Assembly: GCA_024036415.1 (NCBI GenBank)
Contig: JAMWET010003560.1
Coordinates: 57,501 to 121,500 of the forward strand
Source of the DNA: Prochilodus magdalenae
Lineage: Eukaryota > Chordata > Actinopteri > Characiformes > Prochilodontidae
Reading direction: 5' to 3'
DNA: 64,000 bases
Both the position numbers and the translations under genes were made by a program. Of this stretch, positions 50,259 through 61,410 are shown in pieces (positions within the stretch are counted from its first letter, which is position 1; every line of letters begins with the position of its first letter). The notes beneath the pieces were generated by a model, which ran no database searches, had not been told where the DNA came from, and saw only the letters and a list, made by a program, of their open reading frames with translations.

Positions 50259-52394
50259 ATTTGTTCACGTCTCCGAGAGTGTGACACCAGCTGACCATGC
50301 TGTGGCCCTGTGCATCTGTGCTGGTCTTGTTGAATGCGAAGAGAGAATGACGAGAATGATGGAGAGCAAGTTAAACAGAGGAGGGTGGAAAAACACAACA
50401 GCCTGCACTGGAAAGTTCCTGAGCCACAGAACTGTGATAGGAAATCAATATTATGTAAGCATGGCAGCGAGAATCCCTCCTGTGTTATTATTGATTTCAT
50501 ATGGGGCCGCAGTACAGTCCTCTGTGATCATTTGCATACTGCTTTGCAGCTCACCCTTTTGAGATGCCAACTTCAAAGGGGGAAAATAAACTGCCAGGGA
50601 AAAAAGAGCTTGTTTAAAGATTTAAAGGCTGCAGAAATCAATTAGGCAAATATGCAAAGAGCTCTTTGGTTTATACACGGCAGAAAATCAACAAACAAAC
50701 ACGGTTAGCGTGAGATTTCACGTTCAATTGCTGCTCGTCTCAGAGACGTGCGTGTGGAGAACTTGACTAGACTCATAAAAATGAATTCTCTGTTTTACCC
50801 ATGCCTAGCGCGCAGGTACTCTATCAAAGAAGCCCCTTTTATTGATTGTGTTTGAATGAGAGAAGCAGGGAATATATCTCTGTAGTCTCACAGCATTTTA
50901 TTGAATTTCACACACTTTATGAAAAGGATATAGAAAGGCCCTTTGTGCACTCCAGTCACAAATTCAAGGAGACGTTTAAGCGGAAAAAGAGGACGGCGTG
51001 TCACACTGTCACATGAAGCAAGCTCTCTAAGCGAGTTCTCTGTAAAACGGGTGCTGATATATTGACCATGGTGTTCACAATCCAATTACAGTGATTGCAA
51101 TCTGGACAGCATTTTCTCACAAGAGAGGAATTTTGCAGTTGTGGCACGCAAAAGGGAAAAATAGCCGCTTTCTTTGGCTCATTAAGAGCACGCTGGAAGG
51201 AACATCAAAAGCATGTCCACTTGAGTGTTGAGAGGGCACAAACACTCATTTCAAACCTCAATTAAAAAAACAAAGTTTGCCAGTTTGTTATTATCGGGTC
51301 AGCAAAGGGAACACAAACCGTCCTAGTCCGAACCGAACAGGCCAATCAATGAAAAGCAGCAGCTGTGGTTTGCTGTTTCTTTCGAGCAGTTTTCGTTAAA
51401 GTCTCTCTTCCAGTATACCCTCTCTCTGAGACTGTGAGGCTGGCTCTATGTGCCTCGGCATGGAGGAGACAGGTCAATTTATCTGATACCACTGTCAGAA
51501 GAAAACTTGTCGGAAGGCAGTTAACCCACATGCTCTTTTGGTTCAGGTAGGAAGGTTATGGTCTTCTTTTCTGATGGCTTCATCATGGAGTGTTAGCTTT
51601 GTGAGAGTTCTGTATTTAGGCCCCTCAATTCAAGTACTACGCGCAAAGAACCATATATGTATATGTACAAGCAAATGTGTCAGTTACTGGAGTGAGAAAA
51701 AAACATGAAGTAAGGTTGGCCAGCTTCCTCTTCATACAGTTACATCTTACTGCTGCACCAGTTAGGGTGAGTAGAAAAGTTTGCTATGAAGCTGGCAAAT
51801 AGGAGGCACACATTAGCCTCTTGAAGAAGAGACAAGTCTCGTCAGCTAAGGTTGGGCATTTCATGAATTTGAGTGATTCTGATTCATCTTGATTCCAATA
51901 CATTTTATTTCAGTATGGTGAAAAATAATGTCAAATGGTAGATAAGAGGAATATCTGTCATTTTTTATCTTTTAGCTGCATGGTTCATGAACTGGAGCCC
52001 AATATTCAGCTTTTACTAACAGTACTGTACTCTGATATCTTAACTTTGCCTCAATGATGCTGACTTGACAACAAAGAAAGGACAAAGCCTTTTTACCACA
52101 CCTGCCATTACCCCTCTGTGACACTCCTTGGTGTTCTCCCTGGTTAGCTTTCCTCTCTTCGTACTGCACTTAAGTGAGTGAGCTCTAGTAGAGGTGTAAA
52201 TTGTGTGTATTGTGTTGCACTTATAATGACCTTTTCTCCTCTATAGGAATGAGCACTGGGCTGGGGTTGCTAGGTAATGGTTTACTTGCTCTATGTCTGT
52301 GTATTAATCTCTAGGTACCAGCACTGGCCCCCTGTTCGGGCAGTGTCTGAGCTCGTGGTGAGTTTTAGGCTCTAAACTTCCTACTAGCTGGAAT
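50259..52394. other. Intronic stretch, no gene recognised
   Basis: Mostly unique AT-rich DNA, no repeat named and no exon recognised. Confidence 0.5.
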
Positions 52395-52476
52395 ATTATC
52401 CAACGGAACACTAAGCACGGTTGTAAGTCGCTCTGGATAAGAGCGTCTGCTAAATGCCTTAAATGTAAATGTAAAA
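52395..52476 (+). mobile_element. Teleost retroposon 3' tail
   Basis: Contains TGTAAGTCGCTCTGGATAAG followed by AGCGTCTGCTAAATGCCTTA and an AATGTAAATGTAAA tail. This is a very common 3' end of fish SINE and LINE families. The 5' boundary is unclear and may reach about 52250. Confidence 0.7.
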
Positions 52477-55400
52477 TGTACTGCTGTTTGGGGAGTGAGC
52501 TAAAATACAGCAGATCAGCCTTCCACATATATCATATTGAACTTACCTTTTCTAACACAAAGTGGAGCCACCTTTTTGAGCGCTTCGTCTTATAATGCTG
52601 CAAAGCAAATCAACCAAAACACATGACTTACTGGTCCTGGCTGTTTTGCAGTAACCGTAGCCATGCATGAATAAAAAAAACATTTGTATGTTTTATTGTC
52701 ACGTTGTCTGAACGAGGTTGTCATAACATTGTCACAACCTCATTATGAAGTACAGCTGCCATATTATGTCTTTTGGCAACCTAAAAAAAATCTGTGTAAT
52801 TCCATAAAGACCAAAAACATAATGGAGTGTATAAGCATTCTAGAAGGTTATGACAAGGTACTGACTCTCGCCCCATGTTGTCTTTCTGAGGAGTTACATT
52901 TCAACTTTGTGGCAATCTTGAGGGCACTATAACATTGGGTTGTTTTAACAAACAAGTAATAAAAAATACAATACATATTGTATAGTAGTATTGTCTTGTG
53001 TTATGCCCCCACTGTCTAGTCTTAGAAAACTGTTGATGAGACATTACTAGCAGCAGCATTCTGGCGGACACAGTGTAAAAACAGACACATATTTCTTTCC
53101 CTCCTCCATCTACCCTTCTTTTCATCTCTCTGTCTGGCCACTAAGAAGCAGGGCACTCACTCAACCCTCCATCCGCTTATAAAGCATGATTCATGGTTTG
53201 ACACAGAAGATCACCTTTCTCCTCCTGAGTGGGGGTTCCTGCGTCCTCTAAAGAGCACACTGTAAAACTTCAGATTATAGGTTCATGTCTCCGTCTGCTG
53301 GGCAGCTCAGATGTTTCTCCAATCATCTCTCTGAAATGGAGCGCTGGTGACGGCGCCCAGCGTCCATCAGGCCATAAAGAAGAAACCATCATCCCCGGGC
53401 CGTCTCCGACACACACCCACCCTCAGCCGCATTGATTAGCTGAGACATGATTGGAGACATGAAAGCAGTGTTTGTGTTGCTCTGAGCGAGATGTGATCCA
53501 TGTCAGGCTTGGATTGAAGGCCAGACGCTGCGTTTCACGGCCGGTGCTGAAACAATCGCTCCTCCAGAAAAAAAACCCACTCAGGCTGTTTTCCCAAAGG
53601 GCTTTCGCACATCCACGGGCAGGGATCTCGTAAGAAAGATGAAACTGAGCCACTTTCATATGCTCTGCGCTTCATCATATCGCTCCATCTAGGTGGTTAT
53701 TTTAGGCTCTTAATTTCTCTGTTTGATACAGTTATTACATCATTTTACAGTCCGGCGCCCTGGCGGAGCTAGCCATGAATTATTAATAGGCTTCATTTCA
53801 TGAAGTATTTATGACATTAAACAACACATTATTCATTAATAAAAGTTTCTCAGCTCAGCAGTGCTACTTCAGGACACTCGTTCAAAGTGTCCTCTGTCAA
53901 TATAGACACGTGTTAATGTGTGCTTTAATGTGAGCTGCCTGTTTTTTTAAAGAAGAGTGTTTATGAGGTGTGTATTTACCACAGCGTGGGAGTTATGGTC
54001 TGTATAATTTTGAGATTTACGTGCTTGATTTATGTACATGCAGCATGTTATGTTAAACATGGAGGACTATTTAATGAGTGAAGGTGTCCGCTTGAGTAAA
54101 GTAAGTGTGTCATAAAAGGACTAGGCTGTTATTGGGGTGACTCTGTAAGGTTGTATGGTAGCAAATATACAGATTTCAAATTTTTGAAAGGAAGAGTACT
54201 TACTCAAGGGAGAGAAGTCAAATTGTAGGTCAACAAAGTTTACAGTGTGCTAATGCATTAAACTTAAATGTTTACTAAATGTTAAATGTGCATATGCTAT
54301 AGTTGTCTTGTATTGTCTTATATTTTATTATGCTATATTTTTACCATAACTTATTTTAAAAGGGACATTAAAAAAGAATGTATATATAGTTTTGGGTTCT
54401 ACTAGAATCGATTTACATCTTCAGATTTTCACGAAACACCTTATTTTTAGTAATGTCGGTTCTTCAGTTTGAGTCAGGATCCAATCCTGTAAGTCAGGTG
54501 GAACAAGCTGGCAGACTTGATCCACCTTCACAAGCTAGAATGGAGCAGGATGTTTTAGAGTGGTAGGTTTATACTGTTTTAGCTATGAGTGTGTTGTGCC
54601 AAGTGCCAAGCTTGCCAGAAGGTGGGCAATAAGGATTATATCACAAGATGACATCACCTTGTAACAGAGAAATGAGCTGGAATCCCAACAAGACTTTTAA
54701 GGCAACTGAGAAACATGGTTTCTATGGAAGTGAGTTTCTCCCTCCAACATGTATTTTAAGCTTTTATAACTTTCGAGGCCGTAAATTGGTGAAGCCAAAT
54801 TCCTGCAGATTGAAAAGGCACAAAATCACAAAAAAGATTAATTCAATAGGAGCTGTTTCTGAAGCTTAGGTTTTTTTATGTTTGTACTGTATGGACTGAG
54901 GAAGGAAGGTACCTTTTGTAGTTGTAGCTTACATACTACTACATTTATATAAAAGTGAGGAGAATTAGTTTTGCAGTGATACAAAAAACGTAATCTGTAA
55001 AATGATGCAACTATCCAATTTATACTCCACACAAACAGGGGGAAACACATCACCAGAAAGTTGTGGTGTCCTGTCATAAGAAACAAGACAAAGCAAGGCC
55101 CCTCCAGTTCAGAATTGAACTTCCCTTTACTCGCCCCTCTATGTGGAAAAAAACACCAATGGTAACTTTTGTTTTGCTTCTACCTGCCCTTAAATAATGT
55201 AACCAGTCAGCAGGACATTCAGCATGACTGACAAGAACAAATTTCGGAGTGTTTTAAACAAAACATCTTTCAGTTTTTTGCTTTATTAAATTTAATAATA
55301 ACCTAGATAGTGAGGATTTAAATATTGCCAGCTGTTTAACCAAAGGCATTTTAATTGTTTTATCCAATATATCAGGAATTCTTTAATCAGGCTAGCTATT

Positions 55401-56533
55401 CAAAGATAAACATTATGAGACGATTATCTTTTTACTTTGAATTCTGGATATTAATTTTATTGTAACTCAGTTGTTGAGGTTATATGGTGATCTTAGCCAT
55501 TGTAGTCATCTACAGCTCTGTTTATGATGCCAAACACATCTTACATGTCTTGATTAGAGCATAAATAGCGTGAAATGATGCTGATTCCAAACTTTGAATA
55601 TTGCTAGTTATAATACATTTTTAGATAACCTTTATGCAAAATTTTCATTAATCTTTAAAATTAAATGGACTGTTTCTCTCACTGTTCCTTTAAGATATAT
55701 GTAAATCAGCTTTGTTCTGATTGGCTGTCCTGTAGAGAGCTTCATTTAGAAATCTCAGCACTTCACCAATAATCATACTGCTGTAAAGAAGCCAGTGTAC
55801 TGTAGTCTGTACAGGTGGATATCTGTAAATCTGTAATCATATTACAGCCGTTTGTGTACCAACATGCTGTAAGCTGTCAGTCAGTGTGCTTACAAATGGT
55901 GTCTGAGAGATGCTTTCACTCAAGCACTGGCACTTGTTAGTGTGAGTGTGTGGCGGCTGAGTGCTGTGAGCTCTCGACGCCTCGTACACAACACTGATTG
56001 CACTTTTCCAGCCTAAGCAGAGCAGTGATGGAGGCGGCTAACACTGCTTCCCTCTCCTGCTGGTAAGGAGGTTGGGGGGGCGGGGTGGGGCAGGGCTTTG
56101 GGGGGTTCTAGGGAATTTATGTCTGCTATCAAAAGCCTCACATCCTCAACTGCACACAGTAATAACTGAATGGCACAGTTGTCACCATTTGATAGCACCT
56201 TTGTGTTTGACTATTCCCAGTCATCAATAATGCAGAACTCAAATAAGGCAGCATTCATCACAGGGATCAGGGATTCTTCTTTTAAGCAGTCCATTGCGAT
56301 TTTTTTCTCTCTTCTTAAAATTTTCACTAGCCACTCACAGAAGCAGCCTGACATACTTTTCCTGCTTTTTTTTTTGGCATTAATTTCACTGCTTGTGGAA
56401 GTAGGTCTGTTTCTTGTTCTTTGTGACTGCTGACTGCAAGCCTATTAAAAGAGTGGCGAGCTGTGTTAGCCACACTCTTCTTCTGGTGGCACACAGGGAG
56501 TTATGGTCCAAATGTGTTCCGGCCCACAGCCAG
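52477..56533. other. Intronic stretch, no gene recognised
   Basis: About 4 kb, mainly AT-rich. A section at about 53730-53850 is rich in ATTA/TAAT cores and free of recognised repeats. A G-rich run is at about 56067-56108. No exon was recognised. Confidence 0.5.
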
Positions 56534-56634
56534 GCCCTGTGAAAGCCCTGTGAAGCCTTCCGAGGCTATGTGAAACTCTGCAGGGCTCTGTGAGGCCCTC
56601 TGAAGCCCTGCGACACCCTGTGAGGCCTAGAGGC
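56534..56634. repeat. Degenerate decameric minisatellite (GCCCTGTGAA)n
   Basis: Ten successive 10-bp units, one with a single extra A: GCCCTGTGAA, GCCCTGTGAA, GCCTTCCGAG, GCTATGTGAA, ACTCTGCAGG, GCTCTGTGAG, GCCCTCTGAA, GCCCTGCGAC, ACCCTGTGAG, GCCTAGAGGC. The period is kept at 10 bp despite base changes. Confidence 0.88.
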
Positions 56635-56905
56635 TGTTTGGATGCCCGCTGGTCTGGCCGTGCTCGCAGCTGACCTGTGGCCGCCGGCTGGAGGGGGTCA
56701 GAGGTGCAATGGTTCATCTCCGAGATCCAGCAGGGCAAATCAGAAACACATGGTGTTCCATGAGCCTCCAAGAAACCTCTTCAGTTCTGATCATCTCTCC
56801 ATTCTCCTTCCGCTCCCTCACTTCACTGTTTGAGCTTTGAGGCAAAGCTTCAGCAAAACAGCATGGATTCTCTCATCTCTCTGTTATTATTGTTTATATC
56901 TCTTA

Positions 56906-56909
<4 letters not shown>
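56635..56909. other. Short unique stretch between repeats
   Basis: Nothing specific recognised. Confidence 0.5.

Positions 56910-56946
<37 letters not shown>
56910..56946. repeat. (CT)n microsatellite
   Basis: About 18 CT units immediately left of the decayed Tc1 element. Confidence 0.97.
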
Positions 56947-56947
<1 letters not shown>

Positions 56948-56950
<3 letters not shown>

Positions 56951-57925
56951 ACCTTCATCAATCAGGCAATGGGTGAAAGAAAATAACCACTCGCCTAGAC
57001 CTGCCCATAACTACTGTCATCAAGAAGTTTAAACCAACTGGAACAGTGCCAAACAAGCCTGGACGAGGACACAAGTCTCTCCAAAGCTCACTGTTAGAGA
57101 ACTACATCAAAGAGTAGCATCTTAGAGTCACAAAGTCTCCATAACAACCATCAGGCGTTATCTACCTACCAACAAGCTGTTTGGGAGGCATGCATGGAAA
57201 AAGCCTTTACTCACTTACAAGCATGAACGTAGATGTCTCGAGTTCGCTAAGCAGTACTGGAACTTCAACTGGGACTGGGTGCTTTGATGAGATGAGACCA
57301 AGATGGAGCTTTTTGGCAACACACTAAGTGGGCTGGGTGTTAACACAAAAGATAGAGTATGCAGAAAAGCACCTCATGCCCACTGTGAAGTATGGGGGAG
57401 GATCAGTGATGCTGTGGGCCTGTTTCTATTCCAAAGACCCCGGGAACCCTGTTAGGGTGCATGGCATCATGAACTCTTTGGAATACCAGGACATTTAAAA
57501 TCTGGTGGCCTCTGCCTGTAAGCTGGAGATGAGTCATCAGTGGGTCTTTCAGCAAGGTAATCCTATACAATCCCTAAACATGTGGCCAAATCTCCACAAA
57601 ATGGTTCACCAGACACAAAATCAAGCTCATCCCATGGCCATCTCACTCTCCAGATCTCAGCCCAATTAAAAACCTGTGAGAGGAGACTAGGAGAGGACCC
57701 AAGACTCTGGATGATTTAGAGAGATTGCACAAAGAGGAATGGTTGAAGATCCCTCTCTCTGTATACCCCCACCTTGTGAAATGTTATAGGAGAAGATTAA
57801 GTGCTGTCCTGTTTGGAAAAAAGAGGGTTGTAAAAGTATTAGCATCAGGGGTGCCAATAATTGTGGCACAGATAATTTCATGAAAAAAAAATATTTCCTA
57901 ATGTGGGATTTTTTTGTATATATAT
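56948..57925 (+). pseudogene. Decayed Tc1/mariner transposase (third family)
   Basis: Coding-like sequence is visible in pieces and in shifting frames. The N-terminal part is at about 56975-57100. A G-G-G-S-V-M-L-W-A-C-like block is at about 57393-57425, and an S-P-D-L-S-P-I-K/E-N-L-like block at about 57650-57678. The 3' non-coding end has GGGGTGCCAATAATTGTGGC (57849-57868), a recognisable tail of one fish Tc1 family. Many stops and shifts show it is old. No terminal inverted repeat was found, and the left edge is a CT microsatellite. Confidence 0.78.
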
Positions 57926-59133
57926 GAATCCAGCTTAAATGAGGACAATGTGTGTTTGAATCCCACAGAGACCGACCACATATAAAAGTTGGAGTTTCAT
58001 CATACGCACAGGTCCATTGTTTTTCAGTGTGCATGCTTTCATGACTCTCCAATTGTATGGATCTCCATGGAAAAGGATATCCATGGCTGCGTTCTGCGTT
58101 CTGGCTGTGAGAACAGTCTCTGAAGTCTTTTATTGTTCTGGGTGTCTGTGTTTATTTGGAAGCTTTTTTCCTGTGTTTGGATCATCCTGCTAAACTCCTG
58201 GCATCATCACGTGGGGAAAGGATTCCTCCGTCTCACCGTGAGACAAAGAAAGCAGCATCTTTTGTTTGCTTTTATTTCGAACCTCGCATTTTTCAGTGTC
58301 AGAACTGACTGCGGCGTATCTGCCTCTTGCCGGATGTGCGTTTGTGAACGAGAGATTGTAAGGAGGAGAGGAAGGAGTGAGAGTTCGCTGATGTCCCTGT
58401 GAAAAGCATAGGTCTGAGTATTTCTCACTTGTGGTCCCCGGAGTGTAGCATTTTAGCCAGTGGACGGTCGGAGGAAAAATTTAATGGGGGAAGCATAGAC
58501 AGAAGAAAAGAAAGAAAGACAAAAAGAGAGATAGTGGGGGCCGGGAGAAAGCAGGGCTTTGTTTTTGCCCCTTGCAGTATAAGAGATATTTATTACGGAG
58601 TGTACTCTGTAATAAGCTCACCAGAATCAAAATAAGTTACCTGTGACTGAAACAGACCTAATAGTGTGTACCACCTCCATGAACATGAACGACAGCTGCA
58701 ATTTGATTTGACATGGACTTGACAGGATGAAGGCAACATTAATGCTCAGCCACTCTTGCGTCGAGCATATGGTGGATGCCTTCCCTGGCACAATTCTGAG
58801 GAGAATTTCCTGTAGGCTGGGGTTTTTGCCACTGCTGGTAGACCTACATGACCATATACTTCCATACACCTGAAAATTCAGCTACTTCCTCACGCTGTTG
58901 TCTTTGGCAGACCTCACATCGAACGAGACATACACTACAATGTACCACCTCTTCTCAGTCTATGAATCCTGCCACACACCCCACATGTATTTATAGACCC
59001 ATCATCCTCGTGCAGTGCCATCTGCAGGAGCCTGAAGTTACTACCACCTCAAACACGCAAAGGGACAATGTTTTTCCCGGGATATTATTGTCAACAATTA
59101 TAATGTACAAATCCATCCTCAGTCTGTGCTGTC
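57926..59133. other. Intronic stretch, no gene recognised
   Basis: Unique-looking. The 58640-58880 part may be an old repeat, but no ends could be seen. Confidence 0.45.
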
Positions 59134-59390
59134 TATATCGTCGCTGTCCAATGAAAAACATGTATCTCCATTTTTGTTGATCTTTATTTTAATGCCTCAT
59201 TTGATCACATGAGCTGCTGTTTACACTGTAAGGAAATTTCACGAAAAATGGACCAAGAGAAATGGCCCAAAACTGCTTGGAAAAACATTCGGTTCCATTG
59301 ACTTCTATTCAAAGTAAATGAGGTTTTTGGCCTCTCCTGTAGAGTTGCCATTTTGGAGATAACTGTTTTTCTTTGGACAGCGACGATATA
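59134..59390. mobile_element. Palindromic MITE, 257 bp
   Basis: The left terminus TATATCGTCGCTGTCCAATG (59134-59153) continues as AAAAACATGTATCTCCA. The right terminus (59354-59390) read in reverse gives TATATCGTCGCTGTCCAAAG, then AAAAACAGTTATCTCCA. These are about 37-bp inverted repeats with only a few mismatches. The TA at each tip suits a Tc1/mariner-type target. There is no coding sequence. Confidence 0.82.
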
Positions 59391-60713
59391 TTGCTGAAAA
59401 TGACCTGTTTTGATTTTGTTGCTTTTATGACGTTATGAAATTCAAAATTGAATTCAAATTCAATTCATATGTCCCTGCTCGGGCTGTAGCAGTTTAGCTC
59501 CCCCCACCCTAAAGTTATGAGTGCAGTGAAATGTGGACTGATTTTTGAATAAGCCCTAGTACTAGACACCCAATCACAACAGAGGTTACTTGAATATCTT
59601 GAATATGGTATCCTGAGTATTTAAGGCATAGGAACAAATGACATAACCGTAACTGAGCTGTCACAGCCCTGTTTGCTCATATGGTCTGTTAGAGCTGAAG
59701 GGATTAGAGGCTGGTTTGTGTGCGCAGGTGTGAGCAGCACTGGATTGAAGTTGTATAATTTAGCGACGGTTCGGCTTAGTCTGTGGATTTACAGCAAGGT
59801 GCCATTCCGCTCTGCTTAGATCACACACGCCCCCAACACACGCGCCTTGCTGGAGTGAAATGTGTCATTTGTGTGTGACATGGCACACATCTGTGTACCC
59901 ATGTGTGTCTCTTCAGCTCCCCCCGCCCATCAAAGCCCCCTTACTCGCACTCACACAGGCCCTGAGGAGTTGAGGATGCACTGTGTGTTCGAGGAGGGCG
60001 TGTTCCGTGTGCACTGATGGAAAAGTGTAAATTGTGTTGCGGTTTGCACATTTTCTGTTGTTGTGTTTTTTTTCCCCATGCTTGTCTCCTGCAGCCAGGC
60101 AGGTTTATTTTACATTTCCTGCTATAAAACAGCCACTGCCTAAATCCAGAAACACACAGTCTTTTTTTATCATTACAAGGACATTAATTATAGAGAAAGC
60201 TCATGCATAGTCAACAGGCCTGACAGGTAGGAAGAACTGCTCTTATTGTTTTTGTTTATTTCAAAGATAAAGATGTTTTTTTTTCTTGTTTTTTCTTTTT
60301 TCTCAACATGATAATGGCTTTAACGCTCAAGGCCCTGGGATGCACAGACACACAAGGCAAGCAATTTCAGTGACTGGCAAGCTCTCCTGGTGCATTTAGA
60401 GGTTTTTTATTTTTGGGGTTAGAACCTGAAGGGAGAGTTTGCGTGTGTCTTAAACCATTTTCTGCCCTTTTTCCAGAGAACTCACTTTTAATTACGGTAC
60501 GGAAGTCAATTCTCAGGTTGAAATGGGTCCTGAATGGAGCATGAAATTGCCGCGGTGTATTTGGAGCTGTTATCTTGGGTGAGCTTTAGCTGAACACACA
60601 TATTTGCGGTGAGTAACAAGTCCAACCTTTGAAGTTTTGCTCCTAGCGAGCGCGAGGGGCCTCTTTGATGTTTCTCTGCCTGGTGTGTTTCTACTGGGGA
60701 AAAGGCCTGTCAG
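59391..60713. other. Intronic stretch, no gene recognised
   Basis: Unique-looking with T runs at about 60270-60302. No exon recognised. Confidence 0.5.
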
Positions 60714-60730
60714 CGAGAGAGAGAGAGAGG

Positions 60731-60771
<41 letters not shown>

Positions 60772-60810
60772 GGAGAAAGAGAAAGAGAGAGAAAGAGAAT
60801 GCATTAGATG
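60714..60810. repeat. (GA)n-rich microsatellite
   Basis: GAGAGA array with interruptions such as GGGAGAGACAG and AGAAAGAGAAAG. Open frames on the minus strand are artefacts. Confidence 0.93.
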
Positions 60811-61239
60811 CCTCCAGGTCTGAGAGCACGCAGATAAAAGAAAAGTGCGGCTGCTCAGTCATCTTATGTAGTTCGCAACGGCCCACATCCACTTTAGGTC
60901 GACAGAAATGAGAGGTCACTTCGCCTGCCGAGTAAGGAGAGACAGGCTGACCAGGAGAGTGACACAGAGGGGACGCTGAGAGAATGTAAAGTCCTGACAG
61001 AACAAAGTAAACACACACTTTCCCTCTGAGTGTGATGGCGTCATCCCTCATAGGTGTAACTACATCTCTCTCCTTCTATATTTAGACGTCTTTTTGGGTT
61101 GAAGGAGGTGCAGTGCAGCAATTCCACTTCCTGAGCAAGGTGAGTTTGGGGTTTCCTGAAACTCCAGCATGAGCTGAAACTTCCCCAGGCTGAATTGAAC
61201 ACAGCTGCACCATACGCAGTATTAATATATATTTCCAGC
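60811..61239. other. Intronic stretch, no gene recognised
   Basis: Nothing specific recognised. Confidence 0.5.
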
Positions 61240-61410
61240 ACTCCGCTTTTCTCACATAGTCCAAAGATGTACAGACAGGCAAGTTGGAGGAACTTAATTG
61301 CCCATATAGGTGTGAATGTGTATGTCTGTGTTTTTACTTTGTGATGGACTGACGACCCGTCCAGGGTGTCCTGCCTTTAGCCCAGTGAGTGCTGGGATAA
61401 TCAGTTTACA
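61240..61410 (+). mobile_element. Truncated copy of the tRNA-derived SINE
   Basis: Contains CATAGTCCAAAGATGTACAG, AGGTGTGAATGTGTATGTCT, GATGGACTGACGACCCGTCC followed by AGGGTGTCCTG, and GTGCTGGGATAATCAGTTTA. These blocks match the body and 3' part of the SINE at 9181-9518. The tRNA-like head with the A and B boxes is missing, so this is a 5'-truncated insertion. Confidence 0.72.

Noticed and set aside
50104..50562. 152-codon open frame
   Set aside because: The first part is Thr-His repeats from the CA array, and the remainder has no family motif.
58640..58880. Possible decayed transposon
   Set aside because: The wording looks repeat-like, but no termini, target duplication or transposase motif could be shown.
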